A DNA stretch of 64,000 nt from Rhodanobacter sp. A1T4. GTDB taxonomy: Bacteria; Pseudomonadota; Gammaproteobacteria; Xanthomonadales; Rhodanobacteraceae. Positions within the stretch are counted from its first letter, which is position 1. Each line of letters begins with the position of its first letter. The DNA lies in the NCBI RefSeq assembly GCF_014207185.1, contig NZ_JACHCP010000004.1:62001-126000 (forward strand), read 5' to 3'. The notes beneath the pieces were generated by a model, which was given only the letters and a program-made list of their open reading frames with translations, did not search any database and had not been told where the DNA came from. Below, one piece after another: positions 26,752 through 35,357 of the stretch. A program made the position numbers and the translations under genes.

Positions 26752-28131
26752 ATGGCTGATCTGAAAGAAGCCCGTGTTCCCGATATCGGCCAGTCCGACG
26801 TTCCGGTCATCGAAGTACTGGTCAAAGCCGGTGATCGCGTCGAAAAAGAACAAAGCCTGATTACGCTGGAATCGGACAAGGCCACCATGGAAGTGCCCGC
26901 GCCGTTCGCCGGCACGGTGAAGGAAGTAAAGGTCAAGGTCGGTGACGAAGTGGCTGAAGGCACACTGATTGCCACTATCGAGGCCGATGACGCCACGTCG
27001 GAAGCTGCGCCCGCCGCCAAGGTCGAGGCGCCGAAGACGGAACCCAAGAAGGTCGAAGACAAGCAGGCCGAGGCAACCAAGCAAGACAGCAAGCCCGTCG
27101 AAGAAAAGCCGGCGCCGATCGGCGGCCGTGCCGTGCTGCCGGGCAATGCGCCCGAAGGCGACGCCGCACCGTCGGCGCGCCCGCCGCTTGATGCCACCAT
27201 CGTGATGCCAGGCGACGCACCTTACGCCAGCCCGGCCATCCGTGCGTTTGCCCGCGAGCTCGGGGTGGATGTCGCCCAGGTCAAGGGCAGCGGCCGCGGC
27301 GGTCGTATCCAGCGCGAGGACGTCAGTGATTACGTGAAGCATGCACTGGCCTCGGGCGCGCGTCCGGTCGTCGGCAGCGCCTCGACGTCGGTCGGCGGTC
27401 TCAATCTGCTGCCTTGGCCGAAGATCGACTTTTCCAAATTCGGCGAGATCGAGGAAAAGGCGCTCTCGCGCATCCAGAAAATTTCCGGCGCCAACCTCGC
27501 GCGCAACTGGGCGATGATCCCGCACGTCACCCAGCACGATGATGCCGATATCACCGAGCTGGAAGCCTTCCGCAAGAAGCTCGGCGAAGAGAACAAAGAT
27601 TTGAAAGTCACGCCGCTGGTGTTCCAGATCAAGGCGGTGGTCGCGGCGCTGAAGCAGTTCCCGCAGTTCAACGCCTCGCTCGATGAGTCCGGTGAAAAGC
27701 TCATTCTGAAGAAATATTTCCATATCGGCATTGCGGTCGATACGCCCGATGGTCTGGTCGTGCCGGTGATCCGCGATTGCGACAAGAAGGGCCTGCTCGA
27801 CCTGGCCCGCGAGCTGGGCGAGATTTCGAAAAAGGCGCGCGAGAAGAAGCTCGGCCCGGCGGAAATGTCCGGCGGCTGTTTCTCGATCAGCTCGCTGGGC
27901 GGCATCGGCGGTACCGGCTTCACGCCGATCGTCAATGCGCCGGAAGTGGCGATCCTCGGCGTGTCCAAGGCGGCGATGAAGCCGGTATGGAACGGCAAGG
28001 AGTTCGCACCTCGCCTGTTACTACCGCTCTCGCTGAGCTACGACCACCGCGTGATCGATGGTGCGCTCGCTGCACGCTTCGCCGCCTTCCTCGCCACACA
28101 GCTTGGCGACATTCGCCGACTATTGCTCTGA
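26752..28131 (+). CDS. aceF: Pyruvate dehydrogenase E2, dihydrolipoyllysine acetyltransferase
   Basis: E2 forms the core of the complex and transfers the acetyl group from lipoamide to CoA. One lipoyl domain (1-75) carries the lipoylated Lys43 in ESDKATME. An Ala/Pro/Lys linker follows, then a peripheral-subunit-binding domain (about 155-190: [20 protein letters not shown], then [13 protein letters not shown]) and the catalytic domain, with [10 protein letters not shown] placing His432 and Asp436. With 459 residues it is the single-lipoyl form, shorter than the three-lipoyl E. coli protein. It is followed by lpd after 136 bases that hold a REP-like hairpin. Confidence 0.96.
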   Translation: MADLKEARVPDIGQSDVPVIEVLVKAGDRVEKEQSLITLESDKATMEVPAPFAGTVKEVKVKVGDEVAEGTLIATIEADDATSEAAPAAKVEAPKTEPKKVEDKQAEATKQDSKPVEEKPAPIGGRAVLPGNAPEGDAAPSARPPLDATIVMPGDAPYASPAIRAFARELGVDVAQVKGSGRGGRIQREDVSDYVKHALASGARPVVGSASTSVGGLNLLPWPKIDFSKFGEIEEKALSRIQKISGANLARNWAMIPHVTQHDDADITELEAFRKKLGEENKDLKVTPLVFQIKAVVAALKQFPQFNASLDESGEKLILKKYFHIGIAVDTPDGLVVPVIRDCDKKGLLDLARELGEISKKAREKKLGPAEMSGGCFSISSLGGIGGTGFTPIVNAPEVAILGVSKAAMKPVWNGKEFAPRLLLPLSLSYDHRVIDGALAARFAAFLATQLGDIRRLLL

Positions 28132-28139
28132 TTGTGCTT

Positions 28140-28175
28140 CCTCTCCCATTGGGGAGAGGCTTGCGGCGAGGGACG
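28140..28175. repeat. REP-like repeat between aceF and lpd
   Basis: CCTCTCCC (28140-28147) pairs with GGGAGAGG (28152-28159) and is followed by CTTGCGGCGAGGGA. This resembles the CCTCTCCC...GGGAGAGG...GGGTGAGGG intergenic repeats that are common in xanthomonads, here in a worn form. It may act as a transcript-stability hairpin between aceF and lpd. Confidence 0.55.
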
Positions 28176-28267
28176 GCTATCCGCCTGATCCTCGCCTGCG
28201 ATAGCTCCCACACCTACATCAACGCTCCGCGCCGTTCGTGCCGCGAGTGACTACAAAGGATCTCCCC

Positions 28268-30091
28268 ATGGCCAACACCATCGAAATCAAGGTTCCCGAC
28301 ATCGGCGACAATAGCAGCGTGCCGGTCATTGAAATTCTGGTGCAGGTCGGCGACACGGTAACGAAGGAACAGAGCCTGATTACGCTGGAGTCGGACAAGG
28401 CGACCATGGAGATTCCCACCAGCGTCGCGGGCGTCATCAAAGAGATCAAGCTGAAGGTAGGTGACGAAGTTTCCGAAGGAAGCGTGATCGCCATGGTGGA
28501 AGCCGCCTCCGATGAAGCCGTTGAAGCCACGTCACCCAACAAGCACGAGGTGGCCAAGCCAGAATCAGCCAAGGCCGAAGTGGCGAAGCCGGAACCCGCA
28601 AAAGTCGATGCGCCCGCGGCCTCCAACGACAAGCCGGCTGCGCCAGCGCCGAAGGCAGCAGGTGAGTCCGGCCGTAAGGCGGATATTGACTGCAAACTTG
28701 TCGTGCTGGGTTCGGGTCCGGGCGGATATACGGCGGCCTTTCGTGCCGCCGATCTCGGCGTCGATACGGTGCTGGTCGAACGCTACGCCACGCTGGGTGG
28801 TGTCTGCCTCAACGTCGGCTGCATTCCGTCCAAGGCGTTGTTGCACGCCGCCACCGTGATCGACGAGGCCGAAGCGATGGCTGCGCACGGCATTACTTTC
28901 GGCAAACCGAAAATCGAGATCGACAAGCTGCGCGATTTCAAGACCAAGGTGGTCGGCAAGCTCACTGGCGGGCTCACCTCGATGGCCAAGCAGCGCAAGG
29001 TGCGTCTCGTCGAAGGCGTGGGCGCGTTTATCTCGCCGAATGAACTGGAAGTCCACACGAAAGATGGCAAGAAGCTCATCCGCTTCGAAAACGCGATCAT
29101 CGCCGCTGGTTCGCAGTCGGTGAAGCTGCCCTCGTTTCCATGGGACGACGAGCGCATCATCGACTCCACTGGCGCGCTGGAGCTGAAGGACGTGCCGAAG
29201 AAACTGCTGGTCGTCGGTGGCGGCATCATCGGTCTGGAGATGGCGACGGTGTATTCGGCATTGGGCAGCGAAGTGACTGTGGTCGAGTTCATGGATCAGT
29301 TGATTCCCGGTGCCGACGCCGATCTGATCAAGCCGCTGGCGCAGCGCTTGGCCAAGCGGCTCAAGGGCATTCACCTCAAGACCAAGGTGGTCGAGGCCAA
29401 GGCCACCAAGAAAGGCATTGAAGTCAGTTACGAGGGCGATAGCGTGCCCGCCGCCACGCTGTTCGATCGCGTGTTGGTGTCGGTCGGTCGCTCGCCCAAC
29501 GGAGGCAAGATCGGCGCCGACAAGGCTGGCGTCAGTGTCAACGATCGCGGCTTCATCACGGTCGATAACCAGATGCGCACCAACGTGCCGCACATCTTCG
29601 CCATCGGCGATCTGGTCGGCCAGCCGATGCTGGCGCACAAGGCCACGCACGAAGCCAAGGTCGCTGCCGAAGTCGTTGCCGGTCACAAGAGCTATTTCGA
29701 TGCGCGGGTGATTCCGTCGGTCGCGTATACCGATCCCGAAATCGCCTGGGTCGGCGTCAGCGAGCGCGAGGCGAAGGAAAAGGGCCTGAAAGTCGGCGTC
29801 GCCAAATTCCCCTGGGCTGCCAGCGGCCGCGCTATAGGCAACGATCGCACCGAAGGTTTCACCAAACTGCTGTTCGACGAGGCGACTCATCGCATCGTCG
29901 GCGGTGGCATCGTCGGCCAGCATGCCGGGGATCTGATCTCGGAGGTAACGTTGGCGATCGAGATGGGCAGTGAAGCCGCCGATATCGGCCTCACCATCCA
30001 TCCGCATCCGACGTTGAGTGAATCCGTCGGCATGGCGGCGGAAATCTACGAAGGCACGATTACCGATCTGTATATGCCGAAGAAAAAGTAA
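28268..30091 (+). CDS. lpd: Dihydrolipoyl dehydrogenase with N-terminal lipoyl domain
   Basis: E3 reoxidises the dihydrolipoyl groups of E2 using FAD and NAD+. The 607-residue protein has an extra N-terminal lipoyl domain (about 1-80, Lys44 in ESDKATME) and an Ala/Lys/Pro linker, then the flavoprotein part. This includes the FAD motif GSGPGGYTAAFRAADLG, the redox disulfide Cys180/Cys185 in GGVCLNVGCIPSKALLH, an NAD motif VGGGIIGLEMATVYSALG and the C-terminal HPHPTLSE with its catalytic His. The extra lipoyl domain is known from Neisseria and betaproteobacteria. The start MANTIEIK has AAAGGA upstream. Confidence 0.96.
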   Translation: MANTIEIKVPDIGDNSSVPVIEILVQVGDTVTKEQSLITLESDKATMEIPTSVAGVIKEIKLKVGDEVSEGSVIAMVEAASDEAVEATSPNKHEVAKPESAKAEVAKPEPAKVDAPAASNDKPAAPAPKAAGESGRKADIDCKLVVLGSGPGGYTAAFRAADLGVDTVLVERYATLGGVCLNVGCIPSKALLHAATVIDEAEAMAAHGITFGKPKIEIDKLRDFKTKVVGKLTGGLTSMAKQRKVRLVEGVGAFISPNELEVHTKDGKKLIRFENAIIAAGSQSVKLPSFPWDDERIIDSTGALELKDVPKKLLVVGGGIIGLEMATVYSALGSEVTVVEFMDQLIPGADADLIKPLAQRLAKRLKGIHLKTKVVEAKATKKGIEVSYEGDSVPAATLFDRVLVSVGRSPNGGKIGADKAGVSVNDRGFITVDNQMRTNVPHIFAIGDLVGQPMLAHKATHEAKVAAEVVAGHKSYFDARVIPSVAYTDPEIAWVGVSEREAKEKGLKVGVAKFPWAASGRAIGNDRTEGFTKLLFDEATHRIVGGGIVGQHAGDLISEVTLAIEMGSEAADIGLTIHPHPTLSESVGMAAEIYEGTITDLYMPKKK

Positions 30092-30101
30092 GCCTGCGTA
30101 G

Positions 30102-30129
30102 GTTGGGGTGAGCGCGAGCGAACCCCAAC
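30102..30129. repeat. REP-like palindrome after lpd
   Basis: GTTGGGGT (30102-30109) pairs with ACCCCAAC (30122-30129) around GAGCGCGAGCGA, which itself holds a CGC/GCG pair. Repeats of the form GTTGGGGTGAG...GAACCCCAAC are spread between genes in many gammaproteobacteria. No T run follows, so it is not a classical terminator. Confidence 0.65.
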
Positions 30130-30180
30130 ATTTCCAGCTACAGCACTTTGAAGTTCACGGCTGCTCTGATGTTTGGCCAA

Positions 30181-30477
30181 TCATTCTTCGAGCAAAAAAA
30201 CCAGCTTCCGTTCCTTCGGCAGCTGCTTGATCTGCCACTCGGCACGCGAAGCGCTCGACCGATCGGGATAGTTGCGAAAACCAAGTAGCCGCAGCGGCGG
30301 ATTCGCGCGGGTGTAGCGTGCGCCGCGCCCGCTCACGTGGGCGGCATAACGAACTTCGAGCCGGTTGGTGATGCCGGCGTAGTAGCTGCCATTGCGGCAT
30401 TCGATCAGATAGACGCACCAGTTTTTGACGAGAGTGGTCGCTTGAGGCGTTGCGGGTTTAGCAACAGGTGATGTCAT
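30181..30477 (-). CDS. GIY-YIG (URI) domain endonuclease-like protein
   Basis: The 98-residue protein has the URI/YhbQ-type GIY-YIG fold: [20 protein letters not shown] supplies the two signature strands, followed by the Arg helix ([20 protein letters not shown]) and [19 protein letters not shown] with the conserved Glu. Proteins of this size are single-domain nucleases or DNA-binding proteins of unclear role. The ATG ([12 protein letters not shown]) is the first after the upstream open frame and has only a weak ribosome-binding site. It reads convergently toward lpd. Confidence 0.88.
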   Translation of the reverse strand: MTSPVAKPATPQATTLVKNWCVYLIECRNGSYYAGITNRLEVRYAAHVSGRGARYTRANPPLRLLGFRNYPDRSSASRAEWQIKQLPKERKLVFLLEE

Positions 30478-30623
30478 CACTATCTGTCCATACAGAAAGG
30501 TGCGATGTTGCTTGAAATGCACTCGTAGCGCTTTGTGTGCCGGGTATGTGTAGATGGCCCGCTTGACTCCCTCATCACGCCGCACAGGTTATCAATAACT
30601 TGTACTCCAATGGAGAGTCAGCC

Positions 30624-30944
30624 ATGAACAAGTCACTTATTCTTGCTGCGAGTCTGGCGCTAGGCCTCTCTGCTGCGACAGCGGTGCAGGCGCGCCAAGT
30701 TTGCCATGACGTGCAGGTCAAACATATCCAGTCGCAGGATAGTCATCGTCTGATCGGTACTGGCGTTGGCGCTGTTGCGGGTGGTCTGCTTGGTCACCAG
30801 GTAGGTGGCGGCAAAGGCAAAACGCTGGCAACCGTGGGCGGCGCCGTAGCCGGTGGCGTTGTCGGTAATCAGGTACAGAAGAACGCGCAGAATCAGAAGG
30901 CCTACTACACGACCGAACGTCGCTGCGAGGAAGTCGACGACTGA
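30624..30944 (+). CDS. Glycine-zipper 2TM domain outer-membrane protein
   Basis: The 106-residue protein has a signal peptide (MNKSLILAASLALGLSAATA) and a mature part with two glycine-zipper helices, GTGVGAVAGGLLGHQVGGG and TVGGAVAGGVVGNQVQ. This is the 2TM glycine-zipper pattern of Rick_17kDa/SlyB-like proteins. Cys residues near each end (QVCHDV and RRCEEV) could pair. Members sit in the envelope and are linked to membrane integrity. GGAGA precedes the ATG; a terminator follows. Confidence 0.85.
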   Translation: MNKSLILAASLALGLSAATAVQARQVCHDVQVKHIQSQDSHRLIGTGVGAVAGGLLGHQVGGGKGKTLATVGGAVAGGVVGNQVQKNAQNQKAYYTTERRCEEVDD

Positions 30945-30976
30945 TCTGGCTCAGCCAGGAAGACGCAGGTCCAAGG

Positions 30977-31006
30977 CCCAGACGCAAATCGCGTCTGGGT
31001 CTTTTA
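30977..31006 (+). terminator. Intrinsic terminator after the glycine-zipper gene
   Basis: CCCAGACGC (30977-30985) pairs with GCGTCTGGG (30991-30999) around AAATC and is followed by TCTTTTA. It sits just before the stop of the convergent flavin reductase gene. Confidence 0.85.
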
Positions 31007-31024
31007 GCAGGTGGGAGAGGGATG

Positions 31025-31618
31025 TTAGTAAGGAGTGCCCTGATCACGCTCACGCTTCAGGGCGCGGGCATACCAGAAGAATTCGCTGAGGAAGCGATCG
31101 AGTGATTTTTGCGTGCGCGGGTCCGTTGGCTTTCCACCCTCATCCAGTGCCGTGGCTATATGCGGAATAGGGCATAGGCTCGGAACGCTCGGCATACCGA
31201 GTTCCGCCAGGGTCGCGCGTAACGCCATCGCTGCGCGCACACCACCGAACGGCCCCTGCGAATAGCAGACGATGCCGGACGGTCGCCAGAAATATTCTTC
31301 GAGGAAGTGATCGAGCAGGTTCTTCATCGCGGGCGGTATGCCGTGGTTGTACTCGGCGCTGATGATCAGAAAGCCATCGACACGGCGATACAGGGTTGCC
31401 AGTGTTTCCAGTAATTCGGGCGCGGTTCCCGCATCGTATTCCTTGTACATCCGGTCGAGCAGCGGCAGCGGCGTTTTCATCGGGTCGACCAGCACGGCCT
31501 CGTGGCCGCGTTCTTCGAGTGCTTTAACCACCAGGCGGGCAGCGCGTATGCCCATGCGTTCGTGGCGTACCGTGCCGAGCAGTACGGCGATGGACAGAGG
31601 TTTGGATTCAGTCGTCAT
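31025..31618 (-). CDS. NADPH-dependent FMN reductase family protein
   Basis: The 197-residue flavodoxin-like protein opens with the FMN-phosphate loop (IAVLLGTVRHERMGIRAARL) and carries EYNHGIPPAMKNLLDHF, the conserved YNxxxPxxLKNxxD motif of NADPH-dependent FMN reductases. Such enzymes reduce FMN, quinones, azo compounds or chromate. The true substrate is unknown. The start MTTESKPLS is chosen over the longer frame because CGGAG lies upstream and homology begins there. It is followed by the glycine-zipper gene's terminator, convergently. Confidence 0.9.
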   Translation of the reverse strand: MTTESKPLSIAVLLGTVRHERMGIRAARLVVKALEERGHEAVLVDPMKTPLPLLDRMYKEYDAGTAPELLETLATLYRRVDGFLIISAEYNHGIPPAMKNLLDHFLEEYFWRPSGIVCYSQGPFGGVRAAMALRATLAELGMPSVPSLCPIPHIATALDEGGKPTDPRTQKSLDRFLSEFFWYARALKRERDQGTPY

Positions 31619-31783
31619 GGCGTGCTCCGTAAGTGCAGGCACAATAACTGCAGCGAAGTTGCATTCGCGTGTGCATGAATCACACATAAAAATGCCGGCG
31701 CGCAGTACCTGCGGCCGGCATAAGGTGACACTGGAGTTACCAAAGTGTGCCGCGCGGGCCACGTTGGAGTGAAGTATCGCGGC

Positions 31784-32209
31784 TCAGGCAACCGTCAATG
31801 TGACGTCGATGTTGCCGCGGGTGGCATTGGAGTAAGGGCAGACAACGTGTGCTTTCTCTACCAGTGCTTCGGCCTGCGCGTGGTCGAGACCTGGAATCGT
31901 GATCTTCAGAGCCACTTCGATGCCAAAACCGGTCGGAATCGGGCCAATGCCGACGTCGCCTTCGACCGTGGTATCAGCGGGCAGGCTGATCTTCTGCTGA
32001 CCGGCGACGTACTTCAGCGCGCCGAGGAAGCAGGCCGAGTAGCCGGCTGCAAACAGCTGCTCGGGGTTGGTGCCGTCACCGCCGGCTCCACCGAGTTCCT
32101 TCGGTGTGGTCAGTTTGACGTCCAGCACTTTGTCGGACGAGACGGCGCGGCCGTCACGACCGCCTTTGGCTGTGGCATGGGCGCGGTAGGCGACTTTTTC
32201 GATAGACAT
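31784..32209 (-). CDS. ohr: Organic hydroperoxide resistance protein
   Basis: Ohr reduces organic hydroperoxides with a pair of cysteines, using lipoylated proteins as reductant. The 141-residue protein has Cys60 in [12 protein letters not shown] and Cys124 in [12 protein letters not shown], the expected redox pair. [15 protein letters not shown] is the family's core signature. The ATG has AAGGAGA upstream. It sits next to its likely repressor gene ohrR on the same strand; a 25-bp operator-like dyad lies 90 to 114 bases upstream of the start. The nearby lipoyl-bearing AceF and Lpd could supply reductant, as shown for Ohr elsewhere. Confidence 0.96.
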   Translation of the reverse strand: MSIEKVAYRAHATAKGGRDGRAVSSDKVLDVKLTTPKELGGAGGDGTNPEQLFAAGYSACFLGALKYVAGQQKISLPADTTVEGDVGIGPIPTGFGIEVALKITIPGLDHAQAEALVEKAHVVCPYSNATRGNIDVTLTVA

Positions 32210-32298
32210 GGGTGTGTCTCCTTTGTGGTGGGTGAGTTGAATGGTTGCGAGCGGGTGAAGAGGGTGAGTACAAAACGGCGAATTCGGTCTCTGATATA

Positions 32299-32323
32299 TA
32301 GCTAACTATTAAATAGCACACTA
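32299..32323. promoter_or_regulatory. Operator-like dyad upstream of ohr
   Basis: A symmetric 25-bp element has the form TAG-4-CTATT-A-AATAG-4-CTA, with the inner CTATTAAATAG perfectly palindromic. The same layout recurs upstream of ohrR at 32852-32876, with 18 of 25 bases identical when this one is read on the minus strand; both are preceded by TACA. The most likely binder is OhrR. Confidence 0.6.
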
Positions 32324-32373
32324 TGTAAAAGATAAATGAAAGTTCGTATGGATTTCGTTTGCTCACTCGCTTG

Positions 32374-32835
32374 TCAGCTATTGCTGGCGAGCTTTTCACG
32401 CAAGCCTGTCAGCTGTTTCTTCAGCGCCACCATTTCATCGAGCTCGCAGCCGGTGGCACAGAACACGGCGTTTGGCACGCTGCCGGCTTGTTTCTTCAGC
32501 GCGCGGCCTTCCGAGGTCAGCGAGATGATGACCTGCCGTTCGTCCTCAGCCGAGCGTGCACGATCCAACAGTCCGGCAGCTTCCAGACGCTTCAGCAGTG
32601 GTGTCAGCGTCGCCGAGTCCAGAAAAAGACGTTCGCCGATATCCGACACGGTCAGATCGTCGCGCTCCCAAAGTACCAGCATCACCAGGTATTGCGGATA
32701 GGTAAGACGCAGCCTGGACAGCAGTGTCCGATAGACCTTGTTCATTGCCAGTCCGGCGGAGTACAGCGCAAAGCACAGCTGCTGGTCAAGTTGCAGCAGC
32801 GACTTGGTTGCACTTGCGGTGTCTTTAGCCTTCAT
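32374..32835 (-). CDS. ohrR: MarR-family organic peroxide sensor repressor
   Basis: The 153-residue MarR-type repressor controls ohr in response to organic peroxides. The sensing Cys21 sits in [10 protein letters not shown], as in all OhrR proteins, and the second Cys126 (with another at 130) gives the two-cysteine type described in Xanthomonas (C22/C127), where an intersubunit disulfide releases DNA. The winged helix is in the middle ([20 protein letters not shown]; later [10 protein letters not shown]). The ATG (MKAKDTAS) is 8 codons inside the longest frame. An operator-like dyad lies 17-41 bases upstream, fitting autoregulation. Confidence 0.93.
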   Translation of the reverse strand: MKAKDTASATKSLLQLDQQLCFALYSAGLAMNKVYRTLLSRLRLTYPQYLVMLVLWERDDLTVSDIGERLFLDSATLTPLLKRLEAAGLLDRARSAEDERQVIISLTSEGRALKKQAGSVPNAVFCATGCELDEMVALKKQLTGLREKLASNS

Positions 32836-32851
32836 GGGGTCGCAATATACA

Positions 32852-32876
32852 TAGCGCACTACTTAATTGCAAGCTA
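32852..32876. promoter_or_regulatory. Operator-like dyad upstream of ohrR
   Basis: This is the second copy of the OhrR-box candidate: TAG-4-CTACT-T-AATTG-4-CTA with the same spacing as the ohr copy. It is less symmetric in the core. Its position next to the ohrR start is where an autoregulatory operator would lie. Confidence 0.6.
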
Positions 32877-33079
32877 TCAGAAAAGAATGTCCAAGAGGAG
32901 CGCATGGAACCCGACTTCACTGATCACGGCGTTGCCACCGCCCTGCATCCAATCGCGGCCAAACGGCGCGCGATATGCCCCACACCGCATTATTCGTCGT
33001 TCATTACTGGCGCTAAACTCATACAACTTACTGACATCAGGAAGAATCGTGACGAAGCCACGCCAGTGGCACGTTCGAA

Positions 33080-33454
33080 GTGAAAATGGTCCCGCAATCT
33101 GCCGAGGAAAATGTCGGCGATGCCAGCATTGGCCGGATGGCGCTGGACAAGATCTTCAGCGGTGATCTTGATGCGACCGGCAAGGGCCAGATGCTGGCGA
33201 TGCGTGCAGCGGTTGAAGGATCAGCCGGCTATGTCGCGATGGAGTGCGTCACGGGAAGGCTGCATGGTCTTAGCGGGAGCTTTGTCTTGCAGCACAGTGG
33301 CACGATGACGCGCGCCGCGCCGCAGCTCAGCGTAACGGTGGTGCCCGATTCCGCTACCGGCGAGCTGGTCGGGCTGACCGGTACGCTGGGCATCACGATT
33401 ATCGATGGCAAGCATCGCTATGACTTCGAGTACACCGTGCCTGATGCGAGCTGA
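33080..33454 (+). CDS. DUF3224 protein whose 5' end is frameshifted
   Basis: The intact frame from the GTG at 33080 encodes 124 residues with the DUF3224 core: GRMALDKIFSGDLDATGKGQ, GSAGYVAMECVTGRLHGLSG and SVTVVPDSATGELVGLTGTL, ending GKHRYDFEYTV. Family members normally begin about ten residues earlier with a M-T-K-x-A-x-G-T-F-E-V sequence. Here GTG ACG AAG at 33049, with AGGAAG upstream, starts that sequence in another frame; dropping one C at 33058-33059 restores H-A-S-G-T-F-E-V-K. So the gene has a one-base insertion near its start. Function of the family is unknown. Confidence 0.75.
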   Translation: MKMVPQSAEENVGDASIGRMALDKIFSGDLDATGKGQMLAMRAAVEGSAGYVAMECVTGRLHGLSGSFVLQHSGTMTRAAPQLSVTVVPDSATGELVGLTGTLGITIIDGKHRYDFEYTVPDAS

Positions 33455-33463
33455 GCACTTGCC

Positions 33464-34564
33464 TTAGTTTGTGGTGTCGAACAGATCGGTCTGCGCGTGG
33501 TAGCTGTCCTGCTCCACGAAGCCGGCCAGGCCCACACCGACGAGTCGGTACAGCGCATCAGTTGGGCGTTCGACACGCGTACGCAAGGCGCAGGCGATAT
33601 CGCCCAGTTCCTTGGCTGACAGCGGGGGCTGTGTTGGCGTTAGGCTGCGTGTAAGCGTGCGGAAATCGGAGGTCTTCAGCTTTAGCACCACGGTGCGCGC
33701 CACGCGGGCATGTTCTTCAGCAGCAGCGTTGCGCAGATAACCCGCCCAGGCCTTTTCGGCGAGCTGGCGGATATGCGGCTCGAGTTCGTCCAGTGCCAGA
33801 TCATGCTCGAACGTATCCTCGGCAGAGATCTGCAAGGTCAGTCGTTCGGGTTGCACGGCGTGATCGTCGATGCCACGCGCCAGTTCGTGCAGACGTCGGC
33901 CCCAGCGTCCGAAACGCTGCTCCAGTTCGGGCAAGGCGAATACGCGAAGTTCGCCGACGGTGCTGATGCCGAGCACGGCGAGCTTCGCTTCCATTACCTT
34001 GCCGACCCCGGGCAGGCGACCGACTGGCAGCGGCGTGAGGAAGGCTTCGACTTGGTGCGGGCGAATCACGTAGAGGCCATCCGGCTTGTTCCAGTCCGAC
34101 GCGATCTTTGCAAGAAACTTGTTGGGTGCCACGCCGGCCGACGCGGTGAGCTGTGTCTCCTCGCGGATCGCCGCGCGGATTGCCTCGGCGGTCGCCGTTG
34201 CCGAGGGCAGGCCGGTCAACGTGGTGGTGACATCGAGATAAGCCTCGTCCAATGAGAGCGGCTCGATCAGCTCCGTGTGCCGCGCGAAGATCTCGCGGAT
34301 TTGCCGTGACACTGCTTTGTAGCGGACAAAGTCCGGCGGCACGAAGACTACCTGCGGGCACAGCCGCTCGGCGCGCATCGCCGGCATCGCCGAGCGAATG
34401 CCGAACACTCGTGCCTCATAACTTGCCGCGCACACCACCGAGCGTGCACCGCGCCAGGCCACCGCCACCGGCTTGCCACGCAATGACGGATCATCGCGCT
34501 GCTCGACTGACGCGTAGAACGCATCCATGTCGATATGCAGAATTTTGCGGGTTGGGGCGGTCAT
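33464..34564 (-). CDS. dinB: DNA polymerase IV (Y-family translesion polymerase)
   Basis: Pol IV copies past damaged bases with low fidelity. The 366-residue protein has HIDMDAFYASVEQ at its start (catalytic Asp) and SLDEAYLDVT near residue 105 (catalytic Asp-Glu). ASYEARVFGIRSAMPAMRA is the finger region, and NKFLAKIASDWNKPDGLYVI leads into the thumb with its helix-hairpin-helix LPGVGKVMEAKL. The little-finger domain fills about 240-350. The tail SYHAQTDLFD near the C-terminus resembles a clamp-binding motif (QxDLF). Its ATG is followed by the standard order; no LexA box was identified. Confidence 0.95.
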   Translation of the reverse strand: MTAPTRKILHIDMDAFYASVEQRDDPSLRGKPVAVAWRGARSVVCAASYEARVFGIRSAMPAMRAERLCPQVVFVPPDFVRYKAVSRQIREIFARHTELIEPLSLDEAYLDVTTTLTGLPSATATAEAIRAAIREETQLTASAGVAPNKFLAKIASDWNKPDGLYVIRPHQVEAFLTPLPVGRLPGVGKVMEAKLAVLGISTVGELRVFALPELEQRFGRWGRRLHELARGIDDHAVQPERLTLQISAEDTFEHDLALDELEPHIRQLAEKAWAGYLRNAAAEEHARVARTVVLKLKTSDFRTLTRSLTPTQPPLSAKELGDIACALRTRVERPTDALYRLVGVGLAGFVEQDSYHAQTDLFDTTN

Positions 34565-34662
34565 GCGCGGTGGCGTACAGCTGATGAAACGGATCTGGCG
34601 ATTCTAGACCGTGCCGCTGCCGACACCAGTGCGACGGCATGTGCCGATCTGTTGTCGGCAGG

Positions 34663-35265
34663 TCAATCCTTCGCACGCAGCGTCTGCTCCAGCGCTCGAC
34701 CCTGGCTGTCACGCCATGCTGCATGCAGGCTGCGTCCTTCAAAACGAAGTTGCAGCGTAGCCATGCCGATGTCGGCAGGCAGTGCCAGCACGGCGAGATC
34801 ATGATCATCCGCAAACATGGCGCGAAGATGCACGTGGCCATCGGCATAGAAGGCCACGAGCTGTTGCTGAATATCGTACGCACGCACTTGCTTGAAAGGC
34901 GCGCTGAGCTTTTGTGGCGGCACGAAGAAGCGCAGCTGGCGCGACCCCTCATCCGCACCCGAAGTCAACACGGCCATGCCGTCGCTCCATCGGACGGCTG
35001 GCGCCGAAGTCAGCTCGACCAGCTGAAAAACGATGATGCCCTGACGCGCGCGCACCAGGCAGCGACGGGCCGACGGCACGCCTCGATGGCAGAAACTTTC
35101 GATGTGCCAGGGTGGCGCCGTGCGGCTCGCGGCCTGCGCTGGTAATGCGATAGCGCACAGCATGACAAACCCTAGCGTGGCGAGGATGACCCCCCTTGCG
35201 TGGTGGCCGAATGTATGGCGTTTGCTATGAGAGATCATTCGATGGGCCCGCTGTATGGCCTGCAT
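34663..35265 (-). CDS. Hypothetical secreted protein
   Basis: The 200-residue protein has a basic N-terminal part and a hydrophobic segment near residues 25-45 (GVILATLGFVMLCAIALPAQ, cleaved near AQA-ASR), consistent with a Sec signal peptide. The mature part has two cysteines (SFCHRGVPSARRCLVRARQG), probably a disulfide, and then mixed strand/helix sequence. I do not recognise the family. The start could instead be the ATG nine codons downstream (35238); neither has a strong ribosome-binding site. It lies upstream of dinB on the same strand. Confidence 0.6.
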   Translation of the reverse strand: MQAIQRAHRMISHSKRHTFGHHARGVILATLGFVMLCAIALPAQAASRTAPPWHIESFCHRGVPSARRCLVRARQGIIVFQLVELTSAPAVRWSDGMAVLTSGADEGSRQLRFFVPPQKLSAPFKQVRAYDIQQQLVAFYADGHVHLRAMFADDHDLAVLALPADIGMATLQLRFEGRSLHAAWRDSQGRALEQTLRAKD

Positions 35266-35357
35266 GGTTGAACCATAGTGCCCGATACCTACTTAACGAG
35301 CGGGCCGTATCATGCGGGACTAGCTGAAACACCACACACAATGGCATGGTAGTGGTC

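Noticed and set aside
32904-33083. 59-residue frame with a strong ribosome-binding site (AGAGGAG) before DUF3224
   Set aside because: It overlaps the start of the DUF3224 gene, has no family resemblance or domain-like composition, and its end lies inside that gene's coding region; most likely a chance frame.
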